DNA from: Paenibacillus turpanensis
GTDB taxonomy: Bacteria; Bacillota; Bacilli; Paenibacillales; YIM-B00363
NCBI RefSeq assembly: GCF_011421635.1
Contig: NZ_WTLI01000003.1
Coordinates: forward strand, 62,001 to 126,000
Reading direction: 5' to 3'
DNA length: 64,000 nucleotides
The position numbers and the translations under genes were made by a program. Of this stretch, positions 1 through 9,133 are shown piece by piece; position 1 is the first letter of the stretch; each line of letters starts with the position of its first letter. The notes under the pieces were generated by a model. That model did not search any database. It was not told the DNA's origin and was given only the letters and a program-made list of their open reading frames with translations.

Positions 1-517
1 CCCGCAGGCCGTTTAGCGAATCTTCGAAGGCAACTGCTTCTGACGGATCAATGCCGAGCGCTTCAACCGCTTTGCGGTATAAAGCGGGATCAGGCTTCAC
101 CTTTTCCACATCTTCCTTCGTCCTGACGACCTCGAAATAATCAAATATTCCGGTTTGTCGTGCGTATCCTTCCACCCACTCGCGGGAAGAGGAGGATGCC
201 AGCCCAATTCGTAAGCCAAGCTGCTTCGATGCCTGCAGGTAGTCTGCAACCCCATCCCGCAGCACGGGATGGATCATACGCTCTTTGTATTTTAGGCGTG
301 CGCGTTCGCGAATCGCAGTATAATCGGCGGAATCTCCAAGCTCTTTCCGAATATAGTCATTCAGCGCTTCATCGGTAGTGCCGACAATAACGGCAAACTG
401 CTCGATGGGAAGCTCAAGCCCTTCCTCACGAAGCACATCCCGAAACGCATAGTACCAGTACGATTCCGTATCAATGATCAACCCGTCAAAATCAAACACA
501 ACCGCTTTAATCGCCAT
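1..517 (-). CDS. HAD-superfamily hydrolase, beta-phosphoglucomutase-like (3' end cut off)
   Basis: Reading the minus strand from ATG at 517 gives about 172 residues before the window edge. The N-terminus carries HAD motif I, DFDGLIIDTES (Asp9 and Asp11 as nucleophile and general acid). A helical cap follows, then LASSSS (motif II) and a KPDP...FEDSLNGL segment (motifs III/IV) at the edge. This is the pattern of the beta-phosphoglucomutase/phosphatase branch acting on small phosphorylated metabolites. The exact substrate cannot be told. The missing part is only the C-terminus, beyond position 1. Confidence 0.85.
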   Translation of the reverse strand, partial: MAIKAVVFDFDGLIIDTESYWYYAFRDVLREEGLELPIEQFAVIVGTTDEALNDYIRKELGDSADYTAIRERARLKYKERMIHPVLRDGVADYLQASKQLGLRIGLASSSSREWVEGYARQTGIFDYFEVVRTKEDVEKVKPDPALYRKAVEALGIDPSEAVAFEDSLNGLR

Positions 518-693
518 TTTCCGTTACTCCTCCCGAGGTGGGTCTCTAATTATTCTCTCATTATACAAGAAATGAATTGGTCTGGGAGATTTTTGCAACA
601 AAATGAATTCAAGAGCGTCTAATGTTTTACAAATGATGACAAAAAATAGGGGCTGTTTGATTGAAACTAGAGGTGAGGGAGTTAAAGAAAAAC

Positions 694-707
694 AGGAGCT
701 AGCTCCT
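694..707. promoter_or_regulatory. 14-bp perfect palindrome upstream of the 737 gene
   Basis: AGGAGCTAGCTCCT is a perfect palindrome 30 bases before the start of the next gene. It could be a dimeric regulator operator, or a leader hairpin close to the true ribosome binding site (AAAGGAGG at about 721-729). No regulator is assigned. Confidence 0.3.
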
Positions 708-736
708 ATGTCAAATGTTTACGAAAGGAGGCGGCG

Positions 737-2608
737 ATGCCGTATTTACGCTTAGTTACCTTAGTTTTACTGGTGGAGGTTCTGATCACGGCTTTGGCCG
801 GCCTTGGATTGTATTATGGTTTTTCTATTTTCCCCATTTCACTGCCAACAGCAACGGGGGGAGCTGCAGACTCTCAGGCCGGTGGCATAACCGCGACTCT
901 TCCGATGTATATGCCGTCTCTATCGGATTTGAAGGTTCCTTATACCTTTTTGCCATCCGCTAAGCAGGAATGGGGTGTAGCGGCTTTATTTGTGTCGGCG
1001 GCATTGCTGGGACTGCAGAGCTTTGTACGCGGCATGTATCTTGGCGGAATCAAAGGATGGGTGCTTGGGCGTTCTGCGGTCCCATTGATCGCTTGCGGGC
1101 GGATGTATTTTCAGGCGATGATGGCGTGGAGTGTATTTCAAGCAGTCACGGGTTTGCTGACCTTAGCTCTGTCCGTTATTTTCATTCCGCTAGGGTTCAT
1201 TATTATTCTTATTCTGTTCTTGTACTCTCTTACGCCTTACTTGATCGTTCTGCAAGACCTTTCCTTTGGCGAAGCGCTGGCGAAGGCGCCGCGGGTATTT
1301 AGACAGAGTTTCCGGAAGCTTCTCCCGCTTGCGCTGCTGGCGATACTTTGCACCTTCATGATCAGCTTCACGAAGCTTTTGCCGTCGGTATTCGGGTACG
1401 CTGTCCCCTTGCTAACGTACGCTTTGGTCGGTACGTGGCTGCTAATTGAGCTTATGGGACAATTAAAAACTCATTTGAGGTTGGCACGTGAGGAGGTTCC
1501 GAGGCTGCCTCTTAAAGCGATTGATACGAAGCGTGCTGCCGTTTTTTTATGGGTGCTGCTTCTCGCAGGCTCGCCCGTTGCCGGAGGGTTGGCTGCTTTT
1601 GGCCAGCATCTGAATGCATTTCATTTGGCTGAAAAAAATCAATATTCCGGTGTATCGTTTTTTAATAGTTTATCGGATGTATTTTACTCGACGGAGCAGC
1701 AATATACGACGTACGAGTGGCGGGCAGGAGACTATCACATCAGCATGAACATTCCGGACTTGTCGGGCAAACGAGATGAGCTGCGGGGAACAGCTAATAT
1801 TCGTTGGCGGGTAAATCAAGAGGTTCGGTCCGTAAACGGGAACATCGCTCACACCAATGTAGAACCGGTTACCATGAACAGCCGTTTGGTGTACCGTCTT
1901 GAACGTGAGATTGCAAAGGACGGCAGCGTATATTATTCAAGCTTGAACGGCTTCGCTTCGATCATTCCGGCTGGTGGACATTCCCGAGAACCCCTCTCCG
2001 TCCAAATGATGGTGAGTGGGGATGGAAGCAGTATCTATGTACTTCAACATCCTACGCGTTTTGATGCCTCGCGCGTTTTCCGTGTATCGGAAAACGGGAA
2101 GTATTTTATCCCTCAAACAAACGAAATGAACCCGATGGACTTTCAGACCTATTGGTTCACCAAAGAACATCGGCCGGAGAACATTTTTGCTATGCTAGCT
2201 TCGAAAAATGAAAATATTGATTTCCCTGCTTTTAACGGGGCGTTCGAGGCGCTTGCTGCGGCGATGCAGGAGGCGGATGGAAGAGTGGTCGTCGAAATAT
2301 TGGAAATGCTGCGGCGAGGCAATGTTCATGTGAAAGCGCCGGATTGGGATGAACAGGAGTGGACGCGATACTTGCGAAACCAGTATGAGGGAGCAGACGT
2401 GGAACAGATCATGAAGCTTGTAACTAGGGCGGGTGCGCAGTCCAGTTATATGAGGAGGGAGCTGGCGGACAGGAGCAGCGAGAAGACGGCCGTCTATCAA
2501 ATCGAGGTGCACTATCCGAAGACGGTATTGAGATTTCACTACGAAGAGTCCAAAGAAGATAGAAAGCCGTTATCTGTTTCCATAGAAATGGAGGACGAGA
2601 ATCAGTAA
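737..2608 (+). CDS. unrecognised multi-pass membrane protein with large C-terminal extracytoplasmic domain
   Basis: The gene starts at ATG 737 directly behind an excellent AAAGGAGG. The 623-residue product has about seven hydrophobic segments in residues 1-290: residues 5-35, a segment near 80-100, a long pair near 130-185, two near 200-235, and one near 260-280. A soluble region of about 330 residues follows, rich in charged and aromatic residues and with no Cys cluster or known catalytic motif visible. The middle stretch with PYLIVLQDLSFGEALAKAP is reminiscent of the membrane domain of glycerophosphodiesterase-type proteins, but this is too weak for a name. It stands alone between a divergent HAD gene and a MerR-type promoter. 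Confidence 0.75.
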   Translation: MPYLRLVTLVLLVEVLITALAGLGLYYGFSIFPISLPTATGGAADSQAGGITATLPMYMPSLSDLKVPYTFLPSAKQEWGVAALFVSAALLGLQSFVRGMYLGGIKGWVLGRSAVPLIACGRMYFQAMMAWSVFQAVTGLLTLALSVIFIPLGFIIILILFLYSLTPYLIVLQDLSFGEALAKAPRVFRQSFRKLLPLALLAILCTFMISFTKLLPSVFGYAVPLLTYALVGTWLLIELMGQLKTHLRLAREEVPRLPLKAIDTKRAAVFLWVLLLAGSPVAGGLAAFGQHLNAFHLAEKNQYSGVSFFNSLSDVFYSTEQQYTTYEWRAGDYHISMNIPDLSGKRDELRGTANIRWRVNQEVRSVNGNIAHTNVEPVTMNSRLVYRLEREIAKDGSVYYSSLNGFASIIPAGGHSREPLSVQMMVSGDGSSIYVLQHPTRFDASRVFRVSENGKYFIPQTNEMNPMDFQTYWFTKEHRPENIFAMLASKNENIDFPAFNGAFEALAAAMQEADGRVVVEILEMLRRGNVHVKAPDWDEQEWTRYLRNQYEGADVEQIMKLVTRAGAQSSYMRRELADRSSEKTAVYQIEVHYPKTVLRFHYEESKEDRKPLSVSIEMEDENQ

Positions 2609-2622
2609 TTGTTCTCTTTCTA

Positions 2623-2653
2623 TTGACATTAAAGTTACTTCAAGGTGTAAGAT
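2623..2653 (+). promoter_or_regulatory. MerR-family promoter with 19-bp spacer
   Basis: TTGACA (2623-2628) and TAAGAT (2648-2653) are separated by exactly 19 bases instead of 17. The spacer holds the dyad TTAAAGTTACTTCAAGG. Overlong spacers with a CTTAAAG/CTTTAAG-like dyad are the hallmark of promoters untwisted by MerR-family activators. A merR gene lies two genes downstream at 3514, so autoregulated control of the VOC-merR pair is likely. Confidence 0.8.
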
Positions 2654-2697
2654 GGGACTATTCCAAAGTATTCCAATTGTAGAAGGGAAGCGAAAGA

Positions 2698-3489
2698 ATG
2701 GAGCCGAACTTTATTTTTGACGGCGGTTTTATTATGGTCCCGACAGATCGTTTTGAGGAAGGAGTAGAGTGGTACAAGAAGCATATGGGATGGGAGCTTA
2801 TTGATACTGCTCGCACCCCGGTAGGCATGAAAGCCTTCTTTCGGCTGCCGGCCGGAGGGCAGGTGAATCTCAAGTCCTTCGAGCTGCAGCATGAGCATTT
2901 TACACCGGACGACTACGAAGAGGGGAATGTCCGGTTTTGCTTCCGGACAGCGAATCTTGAGCAGGCTATCGCGTATTTTCAGGCGGAAGGTATTGCATGC
3001 TCTGAGCCGGTCGAAATGCCGGACGGGGGTAAAAATGTTGATATTACGGCATTCGCCGGTGTCCGCCTTACCCTGAGTGAGGACCGCGAGTTTGAGGGCA
3101 AACACCCGGATTCTCGTGTGATTGGATATGCTCCGAGGCCGCTCTGGATTGGGGTAAAGGACCTTGAGGCCGCTGCAGAATGGTACAGCCGGATGGTAGG
3201 TTTACAGCGTGTGGATACCAGCTATGACGAGCAGGGATTTGTGCTTTTGGGTGATGGGGAGTGGGACTTTGTTTGGCTGCAGCAGCTGCCCAAAGAGCAG
3301 CCGGTTGTGAAAGCCAATCCGGGAGCGCGGCTGTATTTTCTCATTCCGGAACGGCAAGCTTTCCTGGATACGAATCAATGGCTGGCTCAGCAGGGTGTTG
3401 AAGTATGCCAGCCGGTCGGAGGGCGGTGGATGGGCTATCACCTTCATGATCCGGATGGCAACCGGTTGAATGTGTGGAGTTATTATTAA
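2698..3489 (+). CDS. two-domain VOC (glyoxalase/dioxygenase-fold) protein
   Basis: The 263-residue product contains two VOC modules, at about residues 5-125 and 143-262. Each begins with the strand-helix pattern typical of the fold (VEWYKKHMGWEL and AEWYSRMVGLQRV), and the second ends with HDPDGNRLNVWSYY, matching the VOC DPDGN turn. VOC proteins bind or convert small electrophiles, aromatic compounds or antibiotics, usually with a metal held by His/Glu pairs. Its promoter has MerR-type architecture and the next gene encodes a MerR regulator. It may therefore respond to, and sequester or convert, the MerR ligand. The substrate is unknown. Confidence 0.8.
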   Translation: MEPNFIFDGGFIMVPTDRFEEGVEWYKKHMGWELIDTARTPVGMKAFFRLPAGGQVNLKSFELQHEHFTPDDYEEGNVRFCFRTANLEQAIAYFQAEGIACSEPVEMPDGGKNVDITAFAGVRLTLSEDREFEGKHPDSRVIGYAPRPLWIGVKDLEAAAEWYSRMVGLQRVDTSYDEQGFVLLGDGEWDFVWLQQLPKEQPVVKANPGARLYFLIPERQAFLDTNQWLAQQGVEVCQPVGGRWMGYHLHDPDGNRLNVWSYY

Positions 3490-3513
3490 TATCGAGCAGC
3501 CGGGGGGATCGAC

Positions 3514-4299
3514 ATGGAACAGGCGATGACGATCCAGCTGTTTTCGGATCGGACAGGCTTGCCTGCCAGTACGCTGCGTTATTACGAAAAGGAAGGGCTC
3601 ATCAGGCCCCATGTCAGAGGGGAAAACGGCTACCGTCTGTATACGGAAGAGCAAATTCCGATCGCGCTAACCATCCATTCTCTTCGCTTAGCGGACGTGA
3701 GTCTCCGTGATATACGCGAGTATTTGGGCAGCAGCAGTGCGGAGCGGAAGGGGTGGCTGATTAAATGGCGGGAGGAAATCGACAGTAAAATAACGTCCCT
3801 TCATATTTCGCGGCAGTATTTATACGGTATTGATGCAGCGGATGATCAGGCCGTCCGGCTGGTTAAATGGGAACAGCCTGTTCCATTTCTGTGGTATCCG
3901 GTAACGGTAAAACGGCAGCTTCATCCATACAATGAAGCGGTCAGAGCGACTTCCGCAGCGTTCCAAGGCCGTTTCGGTGTACAGCCGAGCGAAGCCTATG
4001 TACGCACCGACTCAGCGGATCGGACGACGATGACCGGATGGATCGGATACCGTCTTCCTAAAGGACGAGCAGCCGAATGTCATGGCGAGCAGGTTAGGAT
4101 GACGGATCATGCTCCTACCCTGTTCGTCACCCTTGACTGCATGGTTTCCGACGAATTCGTATGCTTTAATCTGATGCTGCTGCTCCAAAAGTTTGGCTTT
4201 GAGCCAGCTGGACCAAAGCTGGAGCGCTACAGCCTGAAGGATTTGAGTCAGTATCAGTGGATGATTCCGGTGCAGCATATGCAATCGCGAGACGTGTAG
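3514..4299 (+). CDS. MerR-family transcriptional regulator with GyrI-like effector domain
   Basis: The N-terminal 75 residues form the MerR winged helix: TGLPASTLRYYEKEGLIRP, then a YRLYTEEQ wing and a DIREYL helix. A short coiled-coil follows, then a C-terminal region of about 150 residues that looks like a GyrI/SOUL-type small-molecule binding domain. No metal-binding Cys pair is present, so a metal sensor is unlikely. ATG 3514 follows a G-rich ribosome site; ATG 3523 is an alternative. The gene lies 24 bases behind the VOC gene and probably activates the 2623-2653 promoter of its own operon. Confidence 0.88.
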   Translation: MEQAMTIQLFSDRTGLPASTLRYYEKEGLIRPHVRGENGYRLYTEEQIPIALTIHSLRLADVSLRDIREYLGSSSAERKGWLIKWREEIDSKITSLHISRQYLYGIDAADDQAVRLVKWEQPVPFLWYPVTVKRQLHPYNEAVRATSAAFQGRFGVQPSEAYVRTDSADRTTMTGWIGYRLPKGRAAECHGEQVRMTDHAPTLFVTLDCMVSDEFVCFNLMLLLQKFGFEPAGPKLERYSLKDLSQYQWMIPVQHMQSRDV

Positions 4300-4354
4300 A
4301 GGATGCAGTTCTTGTAAGGGAAGGCGGTTTGACTCTGTTAAAAGGGGGGCTTAT

Positions 4355-4822
4355 GTGAACGGAAATTCAATGCATTACTTAACGTATGCCGCGGGAGCGG
4401 GAGGAATCATTTCGTATGTATGTAATATGACGGTCTTTATCTTTTTGTGCAGGGTAATGTATAAGCAGGACCTTGACATAATGACGATCATTCTCGCTAC
4501 TCTTATGGCAGCAATCATTTTTATAAGCAGCGGGTCTCTATTTTTAACGATAAAAAGAATGCTGACGATCCGGGAGCTGCAGCTATCGGAAGGGGAAATG
4601 GTTGTTGGACGATCTGCAGTTAAAGCTGAGCAGATTGAGATGATCATGAAGATGGGTTATTTTAAGCCATGTATTGGAATCAAGCTGCGTGGGAGAAAAT
4701 TCGTACCCGGGTCTTTATTTTTTCGTTTTCGTAACGAGGACGAAGGATGGGCTGATTTATGCAGGTGGACTGAGAAGAACAGGGTGTCCATGGCGAATAA
4801 ACCCTTTTTGATTTTGCTGTAA
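4355..4822 (+). CDS. small membrane protein of unknown function
   Basis: The predicted start is GTG 4355, preceded by a run of six G (4344-4349). An ATG at 4353 overlaps it but is followed at once by TGA. The 155-residue product has two membrane helices, about residues 15-35 and 42-66, then a basic cytoplasmic domain with beta-rich character (LTIRELQLSEGEMVVG, IEMIMKMGYF, IGIKLRGRKF) resembling small PH-like membrane proteins. I do not recognise the family. It is co-directional with merR upstream and precedes a separate PadR promoter. Confidence 0.6.
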   Translation: MNGNSMHYLTYAAGAGGIISYVCNMTVFIFLCRVMYKQDLDIMTIILATLMAAIIFISSGSLFLTIKRMLTIRELQLSEGEMVVGRSAVKAEQIEMIMKMGYFKPCIGIKLRGRKFVPGSLFFRFRNEDEGWADLCRWTEKNRVSMANKPFLILL

Positions 4823-4843
4823 ATTGTCATAATCCTTTTCCTA

Positions 4844-4872
4844 TTGCCAATATCCAAAAATAGGAATATACT
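4844..4872 (+). promoter_or_regulatory. SigA-type promoter of the padR operon
   Basis: TTGCCA (4844-4849), a 17-base spacer and TATACT (4867-4872) form a near-consensus promoter. A dyad at 4881-4902 lies over the expected transcription start. Confidence 0.75.
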
Positions 4873-4880
4873 TATACCTA

Positions 4881-4902
4881 GATATACGATGTATCGTAAA
4901 TC
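4881..4902. promoter_or_regulatory. probable PadR operator
   Basis: TACGAT-GT-ATCGTA is a perfect dyad at 4885-4898, extended by GATA/AATC with one mismatch to 22 bases. It sits just downstream of the -10 box of the padR promoter, a usual place for autorepression by a PadR dimer. Confidence 0.65.
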
Positions 4903-4923
4903 AAGGTGAAGAGGTGATAGGGC

Positions 4924-5256
4924 TTGAAGGTGAATAAAGAGCTGCTGAAAGGCAGTACGGCGACGATGCTGCTTGCTCTTTTGAAGGAAAAGGATCGCTA
5001 CGGCTATGAGATTATTAAAGAAATCGAGAAGAAATCGGAGGGGGTCTTTGTGATGAAGGAAGGGACCTTGTACCCGATTTTGCACTTATTGGAGAATGAC
5101 GGTCTGCTGGCTTCGTTTTGGAGTGAGCAAGAGGGACGGAAACGGAAGTATTATAAAATCACGGATGAGGGCAGAGCTCAGCTAGCGGAAAAACAACGGG
5201 AATGGATGCATTTCCGCACAGCGGTCGATAAAGTGCTGGGGGAGGGGGCGCTGTGA
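4924..5256 (+). CDS. PadR-family transcriptional repressor
   Basis: The 110-residue product is a typical short PadR: KGSTATMLLALLKEKDRYGYEIIKEIEKKS, the VMKEGTLYPILHLLENDGLL recognition region, and a wing with GRKRKYYKIT. The start is taken as TTG 4924 because GAGGTGAT lies five bases upstream; GTG 4930 is the alternative. Its stop overlaps the GTG start of the SEDS gene by four bases, so the two are translationally coupled. It probably represses its own operon through the dyad at 4881-4902. The inducing signal is unknown; cell-envelope stress is common for this arrangement. Confidence 0.92.
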   Translation: MKVNKELLKGSTATMLLALLKEKDRYGYEIIKEIEKKSEGVFVMKEGTLYPILHLLENDGLLASFWSEQEGRKRKYYKITDEGRAQLAEKQREWMHFRTAVDKVLGEGAL

Positions 5257-6563
5257 GACGGGTAGAGAATTATGTTGAAGTGCAGCATTTTTTAAACCAA
5301 GTCTGTGCGCGCATCCAAGCCAAAGAGCTTCATCGAAATGTGAGAGACGAGCTGGCGGGGCATATCGCAGACCGTGCCGAGGCATTGCTTCTGGAGGGGA
5401 TGGACGAGAAGCAGGCGGTACAAGCCGCAGTAAGCCAAATGGGCAATCCGGATGAAGTCGGCAAAGGCTTGAACAAAGCTCACAAGCCGGCCCATGATTG
5501 GCTGTTTATGATCGCCATTATAAGCTTGGCTGGGATCGGTATACTCGCTATGGCGACCGTACAGGAGGCTATGGGGTCCGAGCTCGGGGGATTGCTGTTT
5601 CGGAATAAAATCATCTATATGCTACTAGGGACCGCGGTTCTTTTCGGCTGTTATTTTTTAGATTATCGAAAGCTCAAGCCGTTGACGTCCTATTTGTATG
5701 GCGGGGCCATTGTAGTCATGGGCTTGACCTTACTACTGGGCACCGAAATAAATGGCACACGATCTTGGCTTGCGATCGGCCCATTGGGGTTTCGTACAGG
5801 AGCAGTTGCGGTATTGCTGCTGCTCATCTCGCTTTCCGGAGCAACGCCTGCACGGCAGTGGGGAAAGCGAACCAACCAGCTCTACCAGCTTACGCTGCGG
5901 TATTTGCTGCCCGCCGGGCTTTTGGCCGCAACGGCGACACTTCCTTACGTGATGCTCTATACAATCGGGTTTATCGTATTCGTTTGGACCACCAGAACGG
6001 ATAAAAAGCAGCTTCTTCTGCTAAGCCTGCCCATCCTGTCAGGGGCGGTTATATTCGTAACAAGGGATTCTTCTCTGTTCGATCGCATTAGCGAATTTTT
6101 AAGTCGAGATGCTAGGTACAACTATCACAGCGTAGAAATGGTAAAAGCGGTGCAGTCCGCAGGCTGGACGGGGCATGGGTTTGCATCACGGATCGACACC
6201 CTGCCTTACATTTATAGTGAATCGATCCTGCCGTATTTCATTTATTGCTTTGGTTGGGCTGCCGGATTGTTCCTGGTTTCAGTTATATTCATTTTTGTTG
6301 CCCGGCTATGGCATATGTTGAAGCGGCTGCATGATCATTATGCGACCGTACTCGGGTGCAGTCTTCTTGTTTATTTCGGCTTTCAGTTTATGTGGCCGCT
6401 GCTGGCATCTTTCGGAGTGCTGCCGGTCATCTCCATGGAAATTCCTTTTATCGCCTATGGCGGAACCACACAAATATTGCATTTTGCAGCGGCTGGATTA
6501 TGGATGTCGTTGTATCGCAGAAAAAATAGGATCGCTTCAGCAGGAAATGGGGAATTGGCGTGA
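5253..6563 (+). CDS. SEDS (FtsW/RodA/SpoVE) family protein with N-terminal HAAS-like permease-prefix domain
   Basis: Residues 1-75 form a soluble helical domain (VRDELAGHIADRAEALLLEGM...AVSQMGNPDEVGKGLN) of the HAAS/permease-prefix type often encoded beside PadR. Residues 82-430 form about ten membrane helices with SEDS landmarks: NGTRSW (167-172) and the C-terminal LPVISMEIPFIAYGGTT. SEDS proteins polymerise glycan strands from lipid II. The loop that normally reads LPxxxTDFIF is LPYIYSESIL here, placing Glu323 at the catalytic Asp position. The start overlaps the padR stop by four bases, and the end overlaps the next gene by four bases. A dedicated stress glycosyltransferase or a non-polymerising paralogue are both possible. 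Confidence 0.82.
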   Translation: MRRVENYVEVQHFLNQVCARIQAKELHRNVRDELAGHIADRAEALLLEGMDEKQAVQAAVSQMGNPDEVGKGLNKAHKPAHDWLFMIAIISLAGIGILAMATVQEAMGSELGGLLFRNKIIYMLLGTAVLFGCYFLDYRKLKPLTSYLYGGAIVVMGLTLLLGTEINGTRSWLAIGPLGFRTGAVAVLLLLISLSGATPARQWGKRTNQLYQLTLRYLLPAGLLAATATLPYVMLYTIGFIVFVWTTRTDKKQLLLLSLPILSGAVIFVTRDSSLFDRISEFLSRDARYNYHSVEMVKAVQSAGWTGHGFASRIDTLPYIYSESILPYFIYCFGWAAGLFLVSVIFIFVARLWHMLKRLHDHYATVLGCSLLVYFGFQFMWPLLASFGVLPVISMEIPFIAYGGTTQILHFAAAGLWMSLYRRKNRIASAGNGELA

Positions 6564-7060
6564 GCAGATTTTCTTTTGTCGCTTCCGAGCACTCGATGCC
6601 GGAAATTAATTTGGATGGCTTTAAGAGGCTAAAGGTGAAAGACTTAAAGCGGATGAATTATAAAGAGTCAGAAAACGCGATCGTATCGATTTACGATCTG
6701 GATGAGGAAACCGAGGTTTTATACGCGGAAAATGAAGCGGATATCGGAGGGCTTGTGATCTCGCCTTGTACAAACCCGCCATGGGGACTGGAGGATTATA
6801 TTTCGGAACCGCACGTATATTGGTTAAACGGAAAAGGTGACGACAGATGGTATCATCAGGTAAAGGAATACTTGGAAACGAATCTTCCCGAACAAGGCTG
6901 CGTTAAGCTGTGGTCGATGTGGTTTGGAGACGGGTACCACAAGCCATCGGTGATCAAAAGAAACTTGTCTCAAATGAGCAAGGAAGATTTTGCATGGCTG
7001 AATCGTCAGAACAGCGGATGTATCGAGCTTTATCGAAGTGAGAACGAAATCCGCTGCTAA
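6560..7060 (+). CDS. hypothetical cytoplasmic protein in the padR-SEDS operon
   Basis: GTG 6560 overlaps the stop of the SEDS gene (GTGA), so translational coupling is expected. The 166-residue product is acidic and soluble, with many aromatic residues (ENAIVSIYDLDEETEVLY; EPHVYWLNGKGDDRWYH; CVKLWSMWFGDGYHKP). There is no signal peptide and no membrane segment. I do not recognise the family. The tight overlap suggests its function is tied to the SEDS protein or PadR. Confidence 0.65.
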   Translation: MSRFSFVASEHSMPEINLDGFKRLKVKDLKRMNYKESENAIVSIYDLDEETEVLYAENEADIGGLVISPCTNPPWGLEDYISEPHVYWLNGKGDDRWYHQVKEYLETNLPEQGCVKLWSMWFGDGYHKPSVIKRNLSQMSKEDFAWLNRQNSGCIELYRSENEIRC

Positions 7061-7081
7061 CTTCTTGGGAGGTGGCTGCGC

Positions 7082-7282
7082 ATGCTTTGGATGGGGATTT
7101 TTTTGACGGTTTTCGGATTGGTAATGCTTTTAAGGACGGAGCTGTTCTGGAAGCTGACTGCCAGCTGGATGTCGTACGACTTTACGGAGCCTTCCGGGCT
7201 TTATCTTTGGAACACCCGCATTGGCGGAGTTATCGTAACGGTAGTTGGCTTAGCAAGCATCGTAGCCGATTTGATGCTTTAA
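7082..7282 (+). CDS. small two-helix membrane protein, DUF6199-like
   Basis: The 66-residue product has two membrane helices, about residues 2-22 and 46-64. The connecting loop carries ELFWKLTASWMSYDFTEPSGLYLWNTRIGG, a pattern I associate with small DUF6199-type proteins; this assignment is from memory and tentative. GGGAGGTGG lies just upstream. It is the last gene of the padR cluster, 21 bases after the preceding gene and before a bidirectional terminator. Confidence 0.65.
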   Translation: MLWMGIFLTVFGLVMLLRTELFWKLTASWMSYDFTEPSGLYLWNTRIGGVIVTVVGLASIVADLML

Positions 7283-7391
7283 ATACATAATGGCGGCAGC
7301 TCTGGACAAAAGCTTGTCCGTTGGAAGGAACCCTGGTTCTCGTATACTGTGTAACCCAACATAACGTAGTGAAACGGAATGGCTCTACTAG

Positions 7392-7435
7392 AAAACGGCA
7401 GCCCGTGACTCATTAGTGAGTCCGGCTGCCGTTTT
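7392..7435. terminator. bidirectional Rho-independent terminator
   Basis: AAAACGGCAGCC pairs with GGCTGCCGTTTT, with an inner GACTCA/TGAGTC stem. A-run and T-run flanks let it serve both the padR cluster and the converging arabinofuranosidase gene. Confidence 0.9.
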
Positions 7436-7441
7436 GTATGA

Positions 7442-8989
<1,548 letters not shown>

Positions 8990-9032
8990 TTAATCAGTTT
9001 ATGTATTTATGAATTCAATTAAAACATGTTTT

Positions 9033-9046
9033 TGTAAACGCTGCAA
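9033..9046. promoter_or_regulatory. putative cre (CcpA) site
   Basis: TGTAAACGCTGCAA matches the cre consensus TGWAANCGNTNWCA at 12 of 14 positions and lies in the divergent region upstream of abfA. Catabolite repression of an arabinan-degrading gene is expected from related Firmicutes. The match is not perfect. Confidence 0.4.
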
Positions 9047-9097
9047 GCCCTATTATGAAAAGAGCGTGTGTTTCAGTTATAATGATTTGGATTACTC

Positions 9098-9115
9098 TTG
9101 ACCGATGCGGGTCAA
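9098..9115. repeat. inverted repeat in the msrAB leader
   Basis: TTGACC and GGTCAA arms are separated by six bases, between a TATAAT at 9078-9083 and the msrAB start. The position fits an operator or small leader hairpin. Confidence 0.35.
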
Positions 9116-9133
9116 TAGAATGGAGGTATAACG

